Source: Betaproteobacteria bacterium
Lineage (GTDB): Bacteria > Pseudomonadota > Gammaproteobacteria > Burkholderiales > SG8-39
Assembly: GCA_004297625.1 (NCBI GenBank)
Contig: SCTY01000060.1
Span: forward strand, 1 to 50,482
Length of the DNA: 50,482 nt
Direction of reading: 5' to 3'
Shown: one piece after another, positions 16,974 through 24,938 of the stretch
How the letters are laid out: every line of letters starts with the position of its first letter
Numbering within the stretch: position 1 is the first letter of the stretch
Translations under genes and position numbers: made by a program
Notes under the pieces: generated by a model
The model's database searches: none
What the model was told of the DNA's origin: nothing
Seen by the model: only the letters and a program-made list of their open reading frames with translations

Positions 16974-17953
16974 CGAAGAAGACCCTCATTGCGCTCCTGC
17001 TGCTCGTTGCAGTGGCGTCGATCGTTCCATTCGTGGTGAGCAACTACCGCACGTTCCAGTTCACCCTCGTGCTCGTCTACGCGATCGCGCTCCTCGGCCT
17101 CAACATCCTCACCGGCTACAACGGCCAGGTGTCGCTCGGCCATGGCGCGTTCTACGCCATCGGCGCCTATTGCGCGGCGGTGCTCATGGACAAGGCCGGC
17201 GTGCCGTATTGGGCCACCGTGCCGGCCGCCGGGGCCGTTTGCCTGGTCGTGGGTTTCCTTTTTGGCTTGCCGGCGCTGCGCCTCGAAGGGCTGTACCTGG
17301 CGCTGGCGACCTTTGCGCTCGGCGTGTCGATGCCTCAGCTGCTGAAGTACAAGGCGCTCGAGGAGTGGACCGGCGGCGTGCAGGGCATCGTGATCGCCAA
17401 GCCCGATGCGCCCTGGGGCCTGCCGCTCAACTCGGACCAGTGGCTCTATTTCTTCACGCTCGGCGTCGCGCTCGCCATGTTTCTGCTCGGCTGGAACCTG
17501 CTGCGCGGCCGCGTCGGGCGCGCGCTCGTCGCGATCCGCGACCATCACATCGCGGCCGAAGCGATGGGCGTGCACAACGCGCTCTACAAGTCGCTCGCCT
17601 TCGGCGTGTCGGCGATGTACACCGGCGTGGCCGGCGCGCTCGGCGCAATAGCGGTGCAGTTCGTGGCACCCGACAGCTTCAGCATCTTTCTTTCCATCCT
17701 GCTGCTCGTCGGCATCGTGATTGGCGGCCTGGCGTCGATCTCCGGCGCGCTCTACGGGGCGCTTTTCATCCAGTTCGTGCCCAACCTCGCCGACGAGATC
17801 TCCAAGGCCGCGCCCTGGGCGATCTTCGGTATCTTCATGATTCTCTTCGTATATCTCATGCCGACGGGCGTAGCCGGCGCGCTGCGCATGTTAAGCGAGC
17901 GGCAAAAGCGGCACAATTTCCCGGCAGCCAAAAACGAGGAGGAGGTCCCATGA
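16970..17953 (+). CDS. livM: Branched-chain-type ABC transporter permease (LivM-like)
   Basis: A 327-residue permease, the second membrane subunit. The marker GYNGQVSLGHGAFYAIGAY lies near residues 45-63 and the ATPase-coupling loop AIRDHHIAAEAMGV near 185-198, between about nine hydrophobic segments. The C-terminal tail after about 305 is polar. It overlaps livH by ATGA, and its stop overlaps the ATG of the binding-protein gene by four bases, with AGGAGG inside its last codons serving that gene. Confidence 0.93.
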   Translation: MTKKTLIALLLLVAVASIVPFVVSNYRTFQFTLVLVYAIALLGLNILTGYNGQVSLGHGAFYAIGAYCAAVLMDKAGVPYWATVPAAGAVCLVVGFLFGLPALRLEGLYLALATFALGVSMPQLLKYKALEEWTGGVQGIVIAKPDAPWGLPLNSDQWLYFFTLGVALAMFLLGWNLLRGRVGRALVAIRDHHIAAEAMGVHNALYKSLAFGVSAMYTGVAGALGAIAVQFVAPDSFSIFLSILLLVGIVIGGLASISGALYGALFIQFVPNLADEISKAAPWAIFGIFMILFVYLMPTGVAGALRMLSERQKRHNFPAAKNEEEVP

Positions 17954-19152
17954 AGCGCCTGAGCGTCGCTTTTCTTTCGCTGTGCCTTGCCGCACCCGCT
18001 GTGCTCGCGCAAAAAAAATACGATGCGGGCACGAGCGATACGGAAATCCGCATCGGCAACACCAATCCCTATAGCGGGCCCGCATCGGCGTACGGCGCCA
18101 TCGGCAAGTCGATCGCCGCTTACTTCAGGATGGTGAACGAGCAGGGCGGCATCAACGGGCGCAAGCTCAACTTCATCACCTACGACGACGGCTACAGCCC
18201 GCCGCGCACCGTCGAGATGGTGAGGAAGCTCGTCGAGCAGGACCAGGTGCTGTTCGTGTTCCAGACGCTCGGCACGCCGTCGAACACGGCGATCCACAAG
18301 TACATGAACGCCAAGAAAGTGCCGCAGCTGTTCGTGGCTACCGGCGCCACCAAGTGGAACGATCCCAAGCACTTCCCCTGGACCATGGGCTGGCAGCCGA
18401 ACTACCAGACCGAGGGGCACGTGTACGCGCGGCACATCCTGCAGACCAAGCCCGACGCGAAGATCGCGATCCTTTACCAGAACGACGACTACGGCAAGGA
18501 TTACGTCAAGGGCCTGAAGGACGGCCTGGGCGCGAAGGCGAAGAGCCTGATCGTCGCCGAAGCGTCCTACGAGGTGAGCGAGCCGACGGTCGACTCGCAG
18601 ATCGTGCAGCTGCAGTCTTCCGGCGCGAACGTGTTCTTCAACGTCACCACGCCGAAGTTCGCCGCGCAGGCGATCCGCAAGGCCTACGACATCGGCTGGA
18701 AGCCGGTGCAGTACCTGAACAACGTGTCGACTTCCGTCGGCTCGGTGCTCACGCCGGCGGGGCTGGAGAAATCGGTCGGGCTGATCACCACCGCCTACTA
18801 CAAGGACCCGACGGACAAGCGCTGGGACAACGATCCCGCGGTGACGAAGTGGCGCGAGTTCATGAAGAAGTACCACCCCGATGGCAACGTGAACGACGGG
18901 TTCAACATGTACGGCTACAGCGTCGCCGCCACGCTCGTCCAGGTGCTGAAGCAATGCGGCAACAACCTGACGCACGAGAACGTGATGCGTCAGGCGGCCA
19001 GCCTGAAGGACTTCCGCGTCGACACGCTCCTTCCGGGGATCGTCATCAACACTTCAAAGGACGACTACGCGCCGATCGAGGCGGTGCAGCTCCAGCGCTT
19101 CAACGGCAAGCAGTGGGAGCTCTTCGGCGACGTGATCAGCACCGAGAAGTAA
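17950..19152 (+). CDS. Branched-chain-type ABC transporter periplasmic substrate-binding protein
   Basis: A 400-residue periplasmic binding protein (type I fold) for the importer. Residues 1-20 are a signal peptide ending VLAQ. The mature start EIRIGNTNPYSGPAS is typical, as is GGINGRKLNF. Such proteins bind branched-chain amino acids, amides, urea, or aromatic acids; the motif set does not settle this, though proteins of this size near 400 residues are frequent in aromatic-degradation loci. A strong AGGAGG ribosome site precedes the ATG. A run of eight A bases lies at the signal-peptide end. It converges on fdhD, six bases away. Confidence 0.9.
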   Translation: MKRLSVAFLSLCLAAPAVLAQKKYDAGTSDTEIRIGNTNPYSGPASAYGAIGKSIAAYFRMVNEQGGINGRKLNFITYDDGYSPPRTVEMVRKLVEQDQVLFVFQTLGTPSNTAIHKYMNAKKVPQLFVATGATKWNDPKHFPWTMGWQPNYQTEGHVYARHILQTKPDAKIAILYQNDDYGKDYVKGLKDGLGAKAKSLIVAEASYEVSEPTVDSQIVQLQSSGANVFFNVTTPKFAAQAIRKAYDIGWKPVQYLNNVSTSVGSVLTPAGLEKSVGLITTAYYKDPTDKRWDNDPAVTKWREFMKKYHPDGNVNDGFNMYGYSVAATLVQVLKQCGNNLTHENVMRQAASLKDFRVDTLLPGIVINTSKDDYAPIEAVQLQRFNGKQWELFGDVISTEK

Positions 19153-19158
19153 CGATTC

Positions 19159-20001
19159 TCAGGCGAACGCGGTCGGCTGGGGAGCGGTTCGCAGCAGCCG
19201 CTCCTTGCCGGTGAACGCGAGGTAGTGCCGGCCGCTCGCCCGCCCGAGCATCGTGATGCCGACCTTTTTCGCGATCGCGTGGCCCATGTGCGTGAGCCCG
19301 GAGCGCGAGACGAGGAAGGGGATGCGCATCTGGGCGCACTTGATCACCATCTCGGAAGTGAGCCGCCCGGTCGTGTAGAAGACCTTGTCCGAGCCGTCGA
19401 TGCCGTCGAGCCACATGCGCCCGGCGATCGCATCCACCGCGTTGTGGCGCCCGACGTCCTCGACGAACATGAGGATCTCGCCGGCGCTCGTGGCGAGCGC
19501 GCAGCCGTGCACCGCGCCCGCCTGCTTGTAGATCGTCTCGTGCTTGCGCACCTTCTCCAGCAGGACGAAGAGATCGGCGTCGGCGAGCCGCACGTCTTTG
19601 CGCAGCTCGATCGAGTCGATCTCCTCCATCAGGTCTCCGAACATCGTCCCCTGGCCGCAGCCGCTGGTGACGGTACGCTTTTTAAGTCTTTCAGAATGGT
19701 CCCTGGTTTTTTTTCTCGTGGTGACCGCCACGGCTTCGCTTTCCCAGTCGACCTGCACCGCGGCGATGTCGTCGATCGAGTCCACCAGGCGCTGGTTGCG
19801 CAGGTAGCCGATGGCGAGCGCCTCGGGCGCGTGGCCAAGCGTCATCAGCGTCACGACCTCGCGCTTGTCGAGATACAGCGTCAGGGGGTGCTCGCCGGCA
19901 ATCGCGGTGGGCACCATCTCGCCGCGCTCGTTGTAGGCCTCGACCTCGAACGTGGTGGGCCGTGCCGCGTCGGTGAGCTGCGGTTTGCGCCTAGCCGCCA
20001 A
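19159..20001 (-). CDS. fdhD: Formate dehydrogenase accessory sulfurtransferase FdhD
   Basis: FdhD passes sulfur from the cysteine desulfurase to bis-MGD so that formate dehydrogenase becomes active. Visible family segments are VTLMTLGHAPEALAIGYL, TSGCGQGTMFGD, GAVHGCALA, FVEDVGRHNAVD and YTTGRLTSEMV. The active segment has one cysteine (GCGQG) where E. coli has CxxC; betaproteobacterial FdhD sequences I recall share this form. The start is uncertain. TTG at 20001 leaves the N-terminal length expected of relatives (280 residues); ATG at 20067 adds 22 basic residues inside moaA. It overlaps the end of moaA by 11 bases with the TTG start, so the two are co-translated. Confidence 0.9.
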   Translation of the reverse strand: MAARRKPQLTDAARPTTFEVEAYNERGEMVPTAIAGEHPLTLYLDKREVVTLMTLGHAPEALAIGYLRNQRLVDSIDDIAAVQVDWESEAVAVTTRKKTRDHSERLKKRTVTSGCGQGTMFGDLMEEIDSIELRKDVRLADADLFVLLEKVRKHETIYKQAGAVHGCALATSAGEILMFVEDVGRHNAVDAIAGRMWLDGIDGSDKVFYTTGRLTSEMVIKCAQMRIPFLVSRSGLTHMGHAIAKKVGITMLGRASGRHYLAFTGKERLLRTAPQPTAFA

Positions 20002-21046
20002 TGTAGGACATCTCGATCTTGCGCTGCTTCGCCGTTTCCGCGGTGCGGATCTCGGAATAGCGGTCATCGCGGCGCTGCCATACGGCGGCGATCTCGGCTC
20101 GCAGCTCCTCGTCCGAGGCGCCGCCGCGCAGCAGGCGCTTCAGGTCGTGCCCGGACTGGGCAAACAGGCAGGTGAAAAGCGAGCCCTCGGTGGAAAGCCG
20201 CATGCGGTTGCAGCTCGCGCAGAACGCCTGCGTCACCGAGGAGATGACACCGATCTCCCCGGCGCCGTCGCGATAGCGCCAGCGCTCGGCCACTTCTCCA
20301 GGGTAGTTCGGGTCGATCGGCTCGAGCGGCCAGCGCTCGGAGATGCGGCGAACCACTTCCGATGACGGGACCACGTCGTCCATGCGCCAGCCATTGGTGC
20401 TGCCCACGTCCATGTACTCGATGAAGCGCACGATGTGCCCGCTGCCGCGCCAGTGCTCGGCCATGGGAAGGATGTGGTGGTCGTTGGTTGCGCGCTTCAC
20501 CACCATGTTGATCTTGACCGGCGCGAGGCTCGCGGCCGCAGCCGCCTCGATGCCTTCCAGCACTTTCGCCACCGGGTAGTCCGCGTCGTTCATGGCGCGG
20601 AACGTGGCGTCGTCGAGGGAATCGAGGCTCACGGTCACGCGGTCGAGCCCGGCGTCCGCCAGGGCCTGCGCCTGTCTTGCGAGCAGCGAGCCGTTGGTGG
20701 TCAGTGTAATTTCTACCGGCAGCTCGGCGAGCATCGCGACGAGGCGGGGCACCTGCTTGCGCACGAGCGGCTCGCCGCCGGTGAGGCGGATCTTCTTCAC
20801 GCCGAGGCCGACGAATACGCGGGCGAGGCGCGCGATTTCCTCGAAGCTGAGGATCTGGCTGTGCGGCAGGAACGGGTGGTTCGCGTCGAAGACTTCGCGC
20901 GGCATGCAGTAGACGCAGCGGAAGTTGCAGCGGTCGGTGACCGAGATGCGCAGATCGCGCAGCCACCGGCCGCGAGTATCGGTTAGCGGGCCGCCCGCGA
21001 AAGGCGCCGCGGGCACACGCGCGGCCTGTATGGGAATGACCTTCAT
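19991..21046 (-). CDS. moaA: GTP 3',8-cyclase MoaA
   Basis: A 351-residue radical-SAM enzyme for the first step of molybdenum-cofactor synthesis, making 3',8-cyclo-GTP. The N-terminal cluster is CNFRCVYC (Cx3Cx2C), followed by RLTGGEPL. The C-terminal cluster is CASCNRMRLS with a further Cys in FTCLF (Cx2Cx13C). The protein ends in the Gly-Gly needed for activity. ATG 21046 is the first start giving the standard N-terminus; upstream Mets lie in the promoter. It forms an operon with fdhD and diverges from the DUF3305/formate dehydrogenase operon. MoaC, its usual partner, is not in the window. Confidence 0.95.
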   Translation of the reverse strand: MKVIPIQAARVPAAPFAGGPLTDTRGRWLRDLRISVTDRCNFRCVYCMPREVFDANHPFLPHSQILSFEEIARLARVFVGLGVKKIRLTGGEPLVRKQVPRLVAMLAELPVEITLTTNGSLLARQAQALADAGLDRVTVSLDSLDDATFRAMNDADYPVAKVLEGIEAAAAASLAPVKINMVVKRATNDHHILPMAEHWRGSGHIVRFIEYMDVGSTNGWRMDDVVPSSEVVRRISERWPLEPIDPNYPGEVAERWRYRDGAGEIGVISSVTQAFCASCNRMRLSTEGSLFTCLFAQSGHDLKRLLRGGASDEELRAEIAAVWQRRDDRYSEIRTAETAKQRKIEMSYIGG

Positions 21047-21071
21047 CGTCAGAGGGGCTAGTGGACCAAAA

Positions 21072-21080
21072 ATCATAGCA
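21072..21080 (-). promoter_or_regulatory. candidate extended -10 promoter for moaA-fdhD
   Basis: On the minus strand the bases read TGC-TATGAT, matching the extended -10 form TGnTATAAT at five of six hexamer positions. It lies about 26 bases before the moaA ATG, leaving a short leader. No good -35 is needed for this class and none is seen. It stands within the 55-bp gap shared with the divergent DUF3305 gene, for which a plus-strand TATAGT at 21089-21094 is close to the ATG and less convincing. Confidence 0.45.
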
Positions 21081-21101
21081 GACGGGGGTATAGTGCGCGC
21101 C

Positions 21102-21575
21102 ATGGAAAGCACGTCGAAGCGCGTCGCGGTCGTGATGCAGCGCCGCCCGCTCGCCAATCGCTGGCAGAGCGAGGTCTGGGAGCCGCTCGGCGTGCTCGAC
21201 GACTACCAGGGCGCAGCCGAGCCGCGCCAGATCGTCGACGACGAGAGCTCGCAGCAATGGCTCTACCCCGGCTTCGACGTCGTGCTGCGCCGCTCCGAGG
21301 CGGAAGGCTATTTCCACAACGTCTCTGCGCGCGAGCCGCGCGTATTCGTGCTGTGGCGCATGGAGAACGCTCGCGCGGTGCCGCAGTTCGTCACGGTGAG
21401 CTATGACGAGGCGAGCCGCTGGATGGACGGCGGCGAGAGCGTCGACTCGGTGCCGATGCCGGCGAGCGTGTACGCCTGGGTCGGTGAATTCGTGGAGAAG
21501 CACTACCGTCCCGCGCCCAAGAAGCGCATCAAGCCGCAGTCGTTCCTCTCGCCCAAGGACCGGGCGCAAAGCTGA
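21102..21575 (+). CDS. DUF3305 protein of the formate dehydrogenase cluster
   Basis: A 157-residue soluble protein with no signal peptide. The segments QRRPLANRWQSEVWEPLGV and WLYPGFDVVLRRSEAEGYFHN correspond to what I know as the DUF3305 family, which recurs at the head of formate dehydrogenase operons in betaproteobacteria. Its role is not established; a maturation or electron-transfer accessory role is a guess from context. ATG 21102 is the first start of this family segment. The stop TGA overlaps the ATG of the DUF3306 gene by one base. Confidence 0.8.
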   Translation: MESTSKRVAVVMQRRPLANRWQSEVWEPLGVLDDYQGAAEPRQIVDDESSQQWLYPGFDVVLRRSEAEGYFHNVSAREPRVFVLWRMENARAVPQFVTVSYDEASRWMDGGESVDSVPMPASVYAWVGEFVEKHYRPAPKKRIKPQSFLSPKDRAQS

Positions 21576-21997
21576 TGGCGCAGGACGACGGCGATTTTCT
21601 ACGGCGCTGGGCGCGCCGCAAGCGCGAAGCCGCGGCGGCTCCGGCGGCGGAGGCTGCGGACGCGTCCGCCGCGCCGCAGCTGCCGCCGCTCGACAGCCTG
21701 ACGTTCGAATCGGATTTCAAGGCGTTCATGCATTCCAAGGTCGAGGAAAGCGTAAAGCGCGCGGCGCTGAAGAAGCTCTTTTCCGATCCGCGCTTCAACG
21801 TGATGGACGGGCTGGACACGTACATCGACGACTACACCAAGTCCGATCCGATTCCCGAAGCGATGCTCGCGACGCTCGAGCATGCGCGGCAGACGCTTCT
21901 CGGCCCGAAGAAGGAAGAGCCCGCGCCCGAGGAGCAGGCGAAAACCGAACAGGCGAAGAAGGATGTCGATCCAGCACAAGACCCTGAAGCTGTGTAA
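21575..21997 (+). CDS. DUF3306 protein of the formate dehydrogenase cluster
   Basis: A 140-residue acidic, soluble protein. It opens with DDGDFLRRWARRK, continues with an Ala/Pro-rich linker, then a conserved block DSLTFESDFKAFMHSKV and KKLFSDPRFNVMDGLDTYIDDY, and ends in a Glu/Lys-rich tail. This matches the DUF3306 family, usually next to DUF3305 beside formate dehydrogenase genes. Function unknown. It overlaps the Fe-S gene by 35 bases, which fits coupled translation. Confidence 0.8.
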   Translation: MAQDDGDFLRRWARRKREAAAAPAAEAADASAAPQLPPLDSLTFESDFKAFMHSKVEESVKRAALKKLFSDPRFNVMDGLDTYIDDYTKSDPIPEAMLATLEHARQTLLGPKKEEPAPEEQAKTEQAKKDVDPAQDPEAV

Positions 21998-24050
21998 CTG
22001 CAACGGCACCATTGCGCTCGACGCCAAGGCGCTCGGCGCGGCGCTGAAGGCGGGCGCGCCGCTCAAGGTGCATAGCGAGCTGTGCCGCAAGGAAGCGGCG
22101 CAGTTCCGGAATGCGCTCGGCGAGGCCGAGATCCTGGTCGCGTGCACCCAGGAGGCGCCGCTTTTCAGCGAGCTCGCCAGTGCGGCAGAGTCGCAGGCGG
22201 AGCTGCGCTTCGTGAACATCCGCGAGGCTGCCGGCTGGTCGGCGGAGGGAAAGCAGGCGACGCCGAAGATCGCAGCGCTCATCGCGGCCGCTGCGCTTCC
22301 CGAGCCCGAGCCGGTGCCGAGCGTGGAGTACAAGTCCGGCGGCCAGGTGCTCGTCATCGGCCCGTCCGCGGCGGCGCTCGACTGGGCGCAAAGGCTGGCG
22401 GGTACGCTGCAGCCGAGCGTGCTCATCACGCGCCAGGAAGGCGGCGAATTGCCGGCACAGCGGGCCTTTCCCGTGTGGTCCGGCAAGCCGTTGCGCGTGT
22501 CCGGCTGGCTGGGCGCGTTCGAAGTGGAGTGGCAGCAGGAAAACGCGATCGACCTGGAGCTGTGCACGCGGTGCAACGCCTGCCTGGATGCCTGCCCGGA
22601 GGGCGCGATCGACTTCACCTACCAGATCGATGCCGGCAGGTGCCGCGCGCACCGTGAATGCGTAAGCGCCTGCGGCGCGGTCGGGGCGATCGATTTCTCG
22701 CGTGCCGAGCGCAGCCGCAGCGAATCGTTCGATCTGGTGCTCGACCTGTCGCGCGAGCCGCTGCTGCGCATGCCCGATCCGCCGCAGGGCTATCTCGCGC
22801 CCGGGTCCGACCCGCTGGAGCAGGCGTTTGCCGCGGCGAAGCTTGCGCAAATGGTCGGCGAGTTCGAGAAGCCGCGGTTTTTCTCCTATAAGCAGAAGAT
22901 CTGCGCCCACGCGCGCTCCGGCGTCGAAGCGTGCACGCGCTGCATCGACGTCTGCTCCACCGGCGCCATCCAGGCCGACGGCGACGGCGTGCGGGTCGAG
23001 CCGCACCTGTGCGCGGGCTGCGGCGGCTGCTCGACCGTGTGTCCTTCGGGCGCCATGACGTACGCCTATCCCAGGGTGCCCGATATCGGCCTGCGTCTGA
23101 AGACCCTGCTTGGCACTTATGCGGAGGCCGGCGGCCGCGACGCCTGCGTCGTGTTCCATAACGCCGAAAGCGGACGGCAGGCGCTCGAAGCGCTCGGCCG
23201 GCGCGCGGTGCGCGGCGGCAAGGGGCTGCCGGCGCGCGCGATTCCGTTCGAGGTGTTCAGCGTGGCCTCGGTGGGCATCGATACGTTGCTTGGCGCCGTC
23301 TGCTACGGGGCCAGCCAGGTCGCCGTGGTGGTGAGTAACGAGGCGGAGTCGTACGTCGCGGCGCTGCGCGAGCAGATGGCGCTGGCCGACACCATCCTCA
23401 ACTCCCTCGGCTTCGGCGGCACGCATTTCGAGCTCATCGAAACCGGCGCGCTCGGCGAGCGGCTCTGGTCGATGACGCCGGCCGCCACGGTAGCGAAGCC
23501 GGCCGTTTTCAATCTCTCGCCGGAGAAGCGCACCACGCTTGACTTCGAATTCGAGCACCTCCTGCGCGAGGCGCCGCGGCCGGACGAGCTTATTGCCCTG
23601 GGCGGCAAGGCTCCCTTCGGCGCGATCACCGTCAACAAGCAGACCTGTACGCTGTGCAAGGCCTGCATCGGCGCCTGCCCGGAAGGGGCTCTGCTCGACG
23701 CGCCCGATGCGCCGCAGCTGCGCTTCATCGAGCGCAACTGCGTGCAATGCGGCCTGTGCGCGGCCACCTGCCCGGAGCACGCCATCGCGCTCGTACCGCA
23801 GCTCAGGCTGGGCGCGCAGGCAAAGCAGCCCGTCGTCCTGCACGAAGCCGAGCCCTTCCATTGCGTGCGCTGCGGCAAGCCGTTCGGTACCCGCCAGATG
23901 GTCGGCAACATGCTCGGCAAGCTGTCGGGCCACTCGATGTTCGCCGGCGGCAATGCGCTGCGGCGGCTGCAGATGTGCGGCGATTGCCGGGTGATCGACA
24001 TGATGGAAAACCGCTCGGAGGCCACCATCGTCGACTATCCGAAGCAATGA
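21963..24050 (+). CDS. Multi-cluster 4Fe-4S ferredoxin-type protein
   Basis: A 695-residue cytoplasmic protein with no export signal. It contains paired ferredoxin motifs: Cys201/204/207/211, Cys227/233/237, Cys314/324/327/331, Cys350/353/356/360, Cys562/565/568/572 and Cys593/596/599/603. There is also CNC at 11-13, and a C-terminal four-cysteine site (634/637 and 672/675) that looks zinc- or cluster-binding. The 227 group lacks one Cys of a standard set. Several [4Fe-4S] clusters are expected. Relatives are found beside formate dehydrogenase genes in betaproteobacteria; the redox partner is unknown. It could pass electrons in cofactor maturation. ATGA-overlaps the chaperone gene. Confidence 0.82.
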   Translation: MSIQHKTLKLCNCNGTIALDAKALGAALKAGAPLKVHSELCRKEAAQFRNALGEAEILVACTQEAPLFSELASAAESQAELRFVNIREAAGWSAEGKQATPKIAALIAAAALPEPEPVPSVEYKSGGQVLVIGPSAAALDWAQRLAGTLQPSVLITRQEGGELPAQRAFPVWSGKPLRVSGWLGAFEVEWQQENAIDLELCTRCNACLDACPEGAIDFTYQIDAGRCRAHRECVSACGAVGAIDFSRAERSRSESFDLVLDLSREPLLRMPDPPQGYLAPGSDPLEQAFAAAKLAQMVGEFEKPRFFSYKQKICAHARSGVEACTRCIDVCSTGAIQADGDGVRVEPHLCAGCGGCSTVCPSGAMTYAYPRVPDIGLRLKTLLGTYAEAGGRDACVVFHNAESGRQALEALGRRAVRGGKGLPARAIPFEVFSVASVGIDTLLGAVCYGASQVAVVVSNEAESYVAALREQMALADTILNSLGFGGTHFELIETGALGERLWSMTPAATVAKPAVFNLSPEKRTTLDFEFEHLLREAPRPDELIALGGKAPFGAITVNKQTCTLCKACIGACPEGALLDAPDAPQLRFIERNCVQCGLCAATCPEHAIALVPQLRLGAQAKQPVVLHEAEPFHCVRCGKPFGTRQMVGNMLGKLSGHSMFAGGNALRRLQMCGDCRVIDMMENRSEATIVDYPKQ

Positions 24051-24658
24051 GCGGCGCCCAGCCGCTGTCGTTCCATCCCGCCCTGCCGCCCGAAGAGGTG
24101 GCGCGCGCGAACTTCTACGGCCTGCTGGCGCGGCTCTATTACGCGCCGCCGGACGCGCGGCTGCTCGAGGCGATCGCAGGCGCGGACGAGATCGAGGCCG
24201 AAGACGGCGGCATCGCGCTCGCCTGGAGGAACCTGGCGCGCGCCGCGGCGAGTGCCGAACCCGAAGCGCTGCGCGAGGAGTACGACAGCGCGTTCATCGG
24301 CACCGGCAAGGCGCCGATCACACTTTATGCGGCCGCGTATTCCATCAAGTACTCGAATGAAGCGCCGCTCGCAGGGCTGCGCGCGGAGCTCGCGGCGCTC
24401 GGGCTGCAGCGGCGCGAGAACGCAGCCGAGCCCGAAGACCACATCGCCGCGCTTTTCGATGTCATGCGTTTCCTTATTGCGGAGCAAAAAACCCCGTTGG
24501 AAACGCAGCAGCGCTTCTTCAGTCGATGGATTTGGCCCACTGTCCAACCCTTGTGCGCCGCAATAGAAGAATCGACGCATACTGCTTTCTACAAAGCCGT
24601 CGCGCGCTTCATGAAATGCTTTCTGGAGCTTGAGCATTCCGCGTTTGAAATGCTCTAG
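24047..24658 (+). CDS. TorD/DmsD-family Tat chaperone
   Basis: A 203-residue all-helical cytoplasmic chaperone of the TorD/DmsD/NarJ type. ARANFYGLLARLYYAPPD (near 19-36) is the usual N-terminal signature, and EDHIAALFDVMRFLI corresponds to the family core around the E(P)D-H motif. It should bind the Tat signal of the molybdoenzyme downstream and delay export until the cofactor is loaded. It overlaps the Fe-S gene by four bases. The final 100 bases are AT-richer than the neighbourhood. A 73-base gap follows, which holds AAGGAGG for the next gene. Confidence 0.85.
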   Translation: MSGAQPLSFHPALPPEEVARANFYGLLARLYYAPPDARLLEAIAGADEIEAEDGGIALAWRNLARAAASAEPEALREEYDSAFIGTGKAPITLYAAAYSIKYSNEAPLAGLRAELAALGLQRRENAAEPEDHIAALFDVMRFLIAEQKTPLETQQRFFSRWIWPTVQPLCAAIEESTHTAFYKAVARFMKCFLELEHSAFEML

Positions 24659-24731
24659 AATCGTTCGAGCGCAAGCAATGCTCGTTCGTCACGCGTAGTC
24701 GCAGCGATAACTAGAAGGAAAAGGAGGCCCA

Positions 24732-24929
24732 ATGACCGTCCGCACGAAGCGCTTGTCCCGTCGCAATTTCCTCCTGACTGTCGGTGCCGGCGGCGCCGCC
24801 ACCGCGGCGGCGATCGTGGCGAAGAACTCCGCCCCGACGCCATCGCCCTCCAAGAACGACAAGCGCGGGACGCGCGGCTATGAGGCGAGCGAGCACATCA
24901 ACAACTATTACCGCACCGCGAAGGTCTGA
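24732..24929 (+). CDS. Small Tat-signal protein of the formate dehydrogenase operon
   Basis: A 65-residue protein with a complete twin-arginine signal, SRRNFL (9-14), followed by a glycine/alanine hydrophobic stretch (about 16-30) and a short polar tail, GYEASEHINNYYRTAKV at the end. This matches the small formate-dehydrogenase-region Tat proteins found just before the catalytic subunit gene in many proteobacteria. Its mature part is only about 35 residues. Its role is unknown; it may be a small subunit or export helper. AGGAGG precedes its ATG and the next gene begins 9 bases after its stop. Confidence 0.85.
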   Translation: MTVRTKRLSRRNFLLTVGAGGAATAAAIVAKNSAPTPSPSKNDKRGTRGYEASEHINNYYRTAKV

Positions 24930-24938
24930 GGAGGCCGC

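Noticed and set aside
18011..18018. Run of eight A bases in the binding-protein signal region as a programmed frameshift site
   Set aside because: The frame continues normally into a conserved mature domain; no downstream pseudoknot or alternative frame of interest is seen.
19670..19725. AT-rich patch with a T-run in fdhD as a regulatory element
   Set aside because: It encodes a basic loop that varies among FdhD proteins, and reading continues into the conserved GCGQG region.
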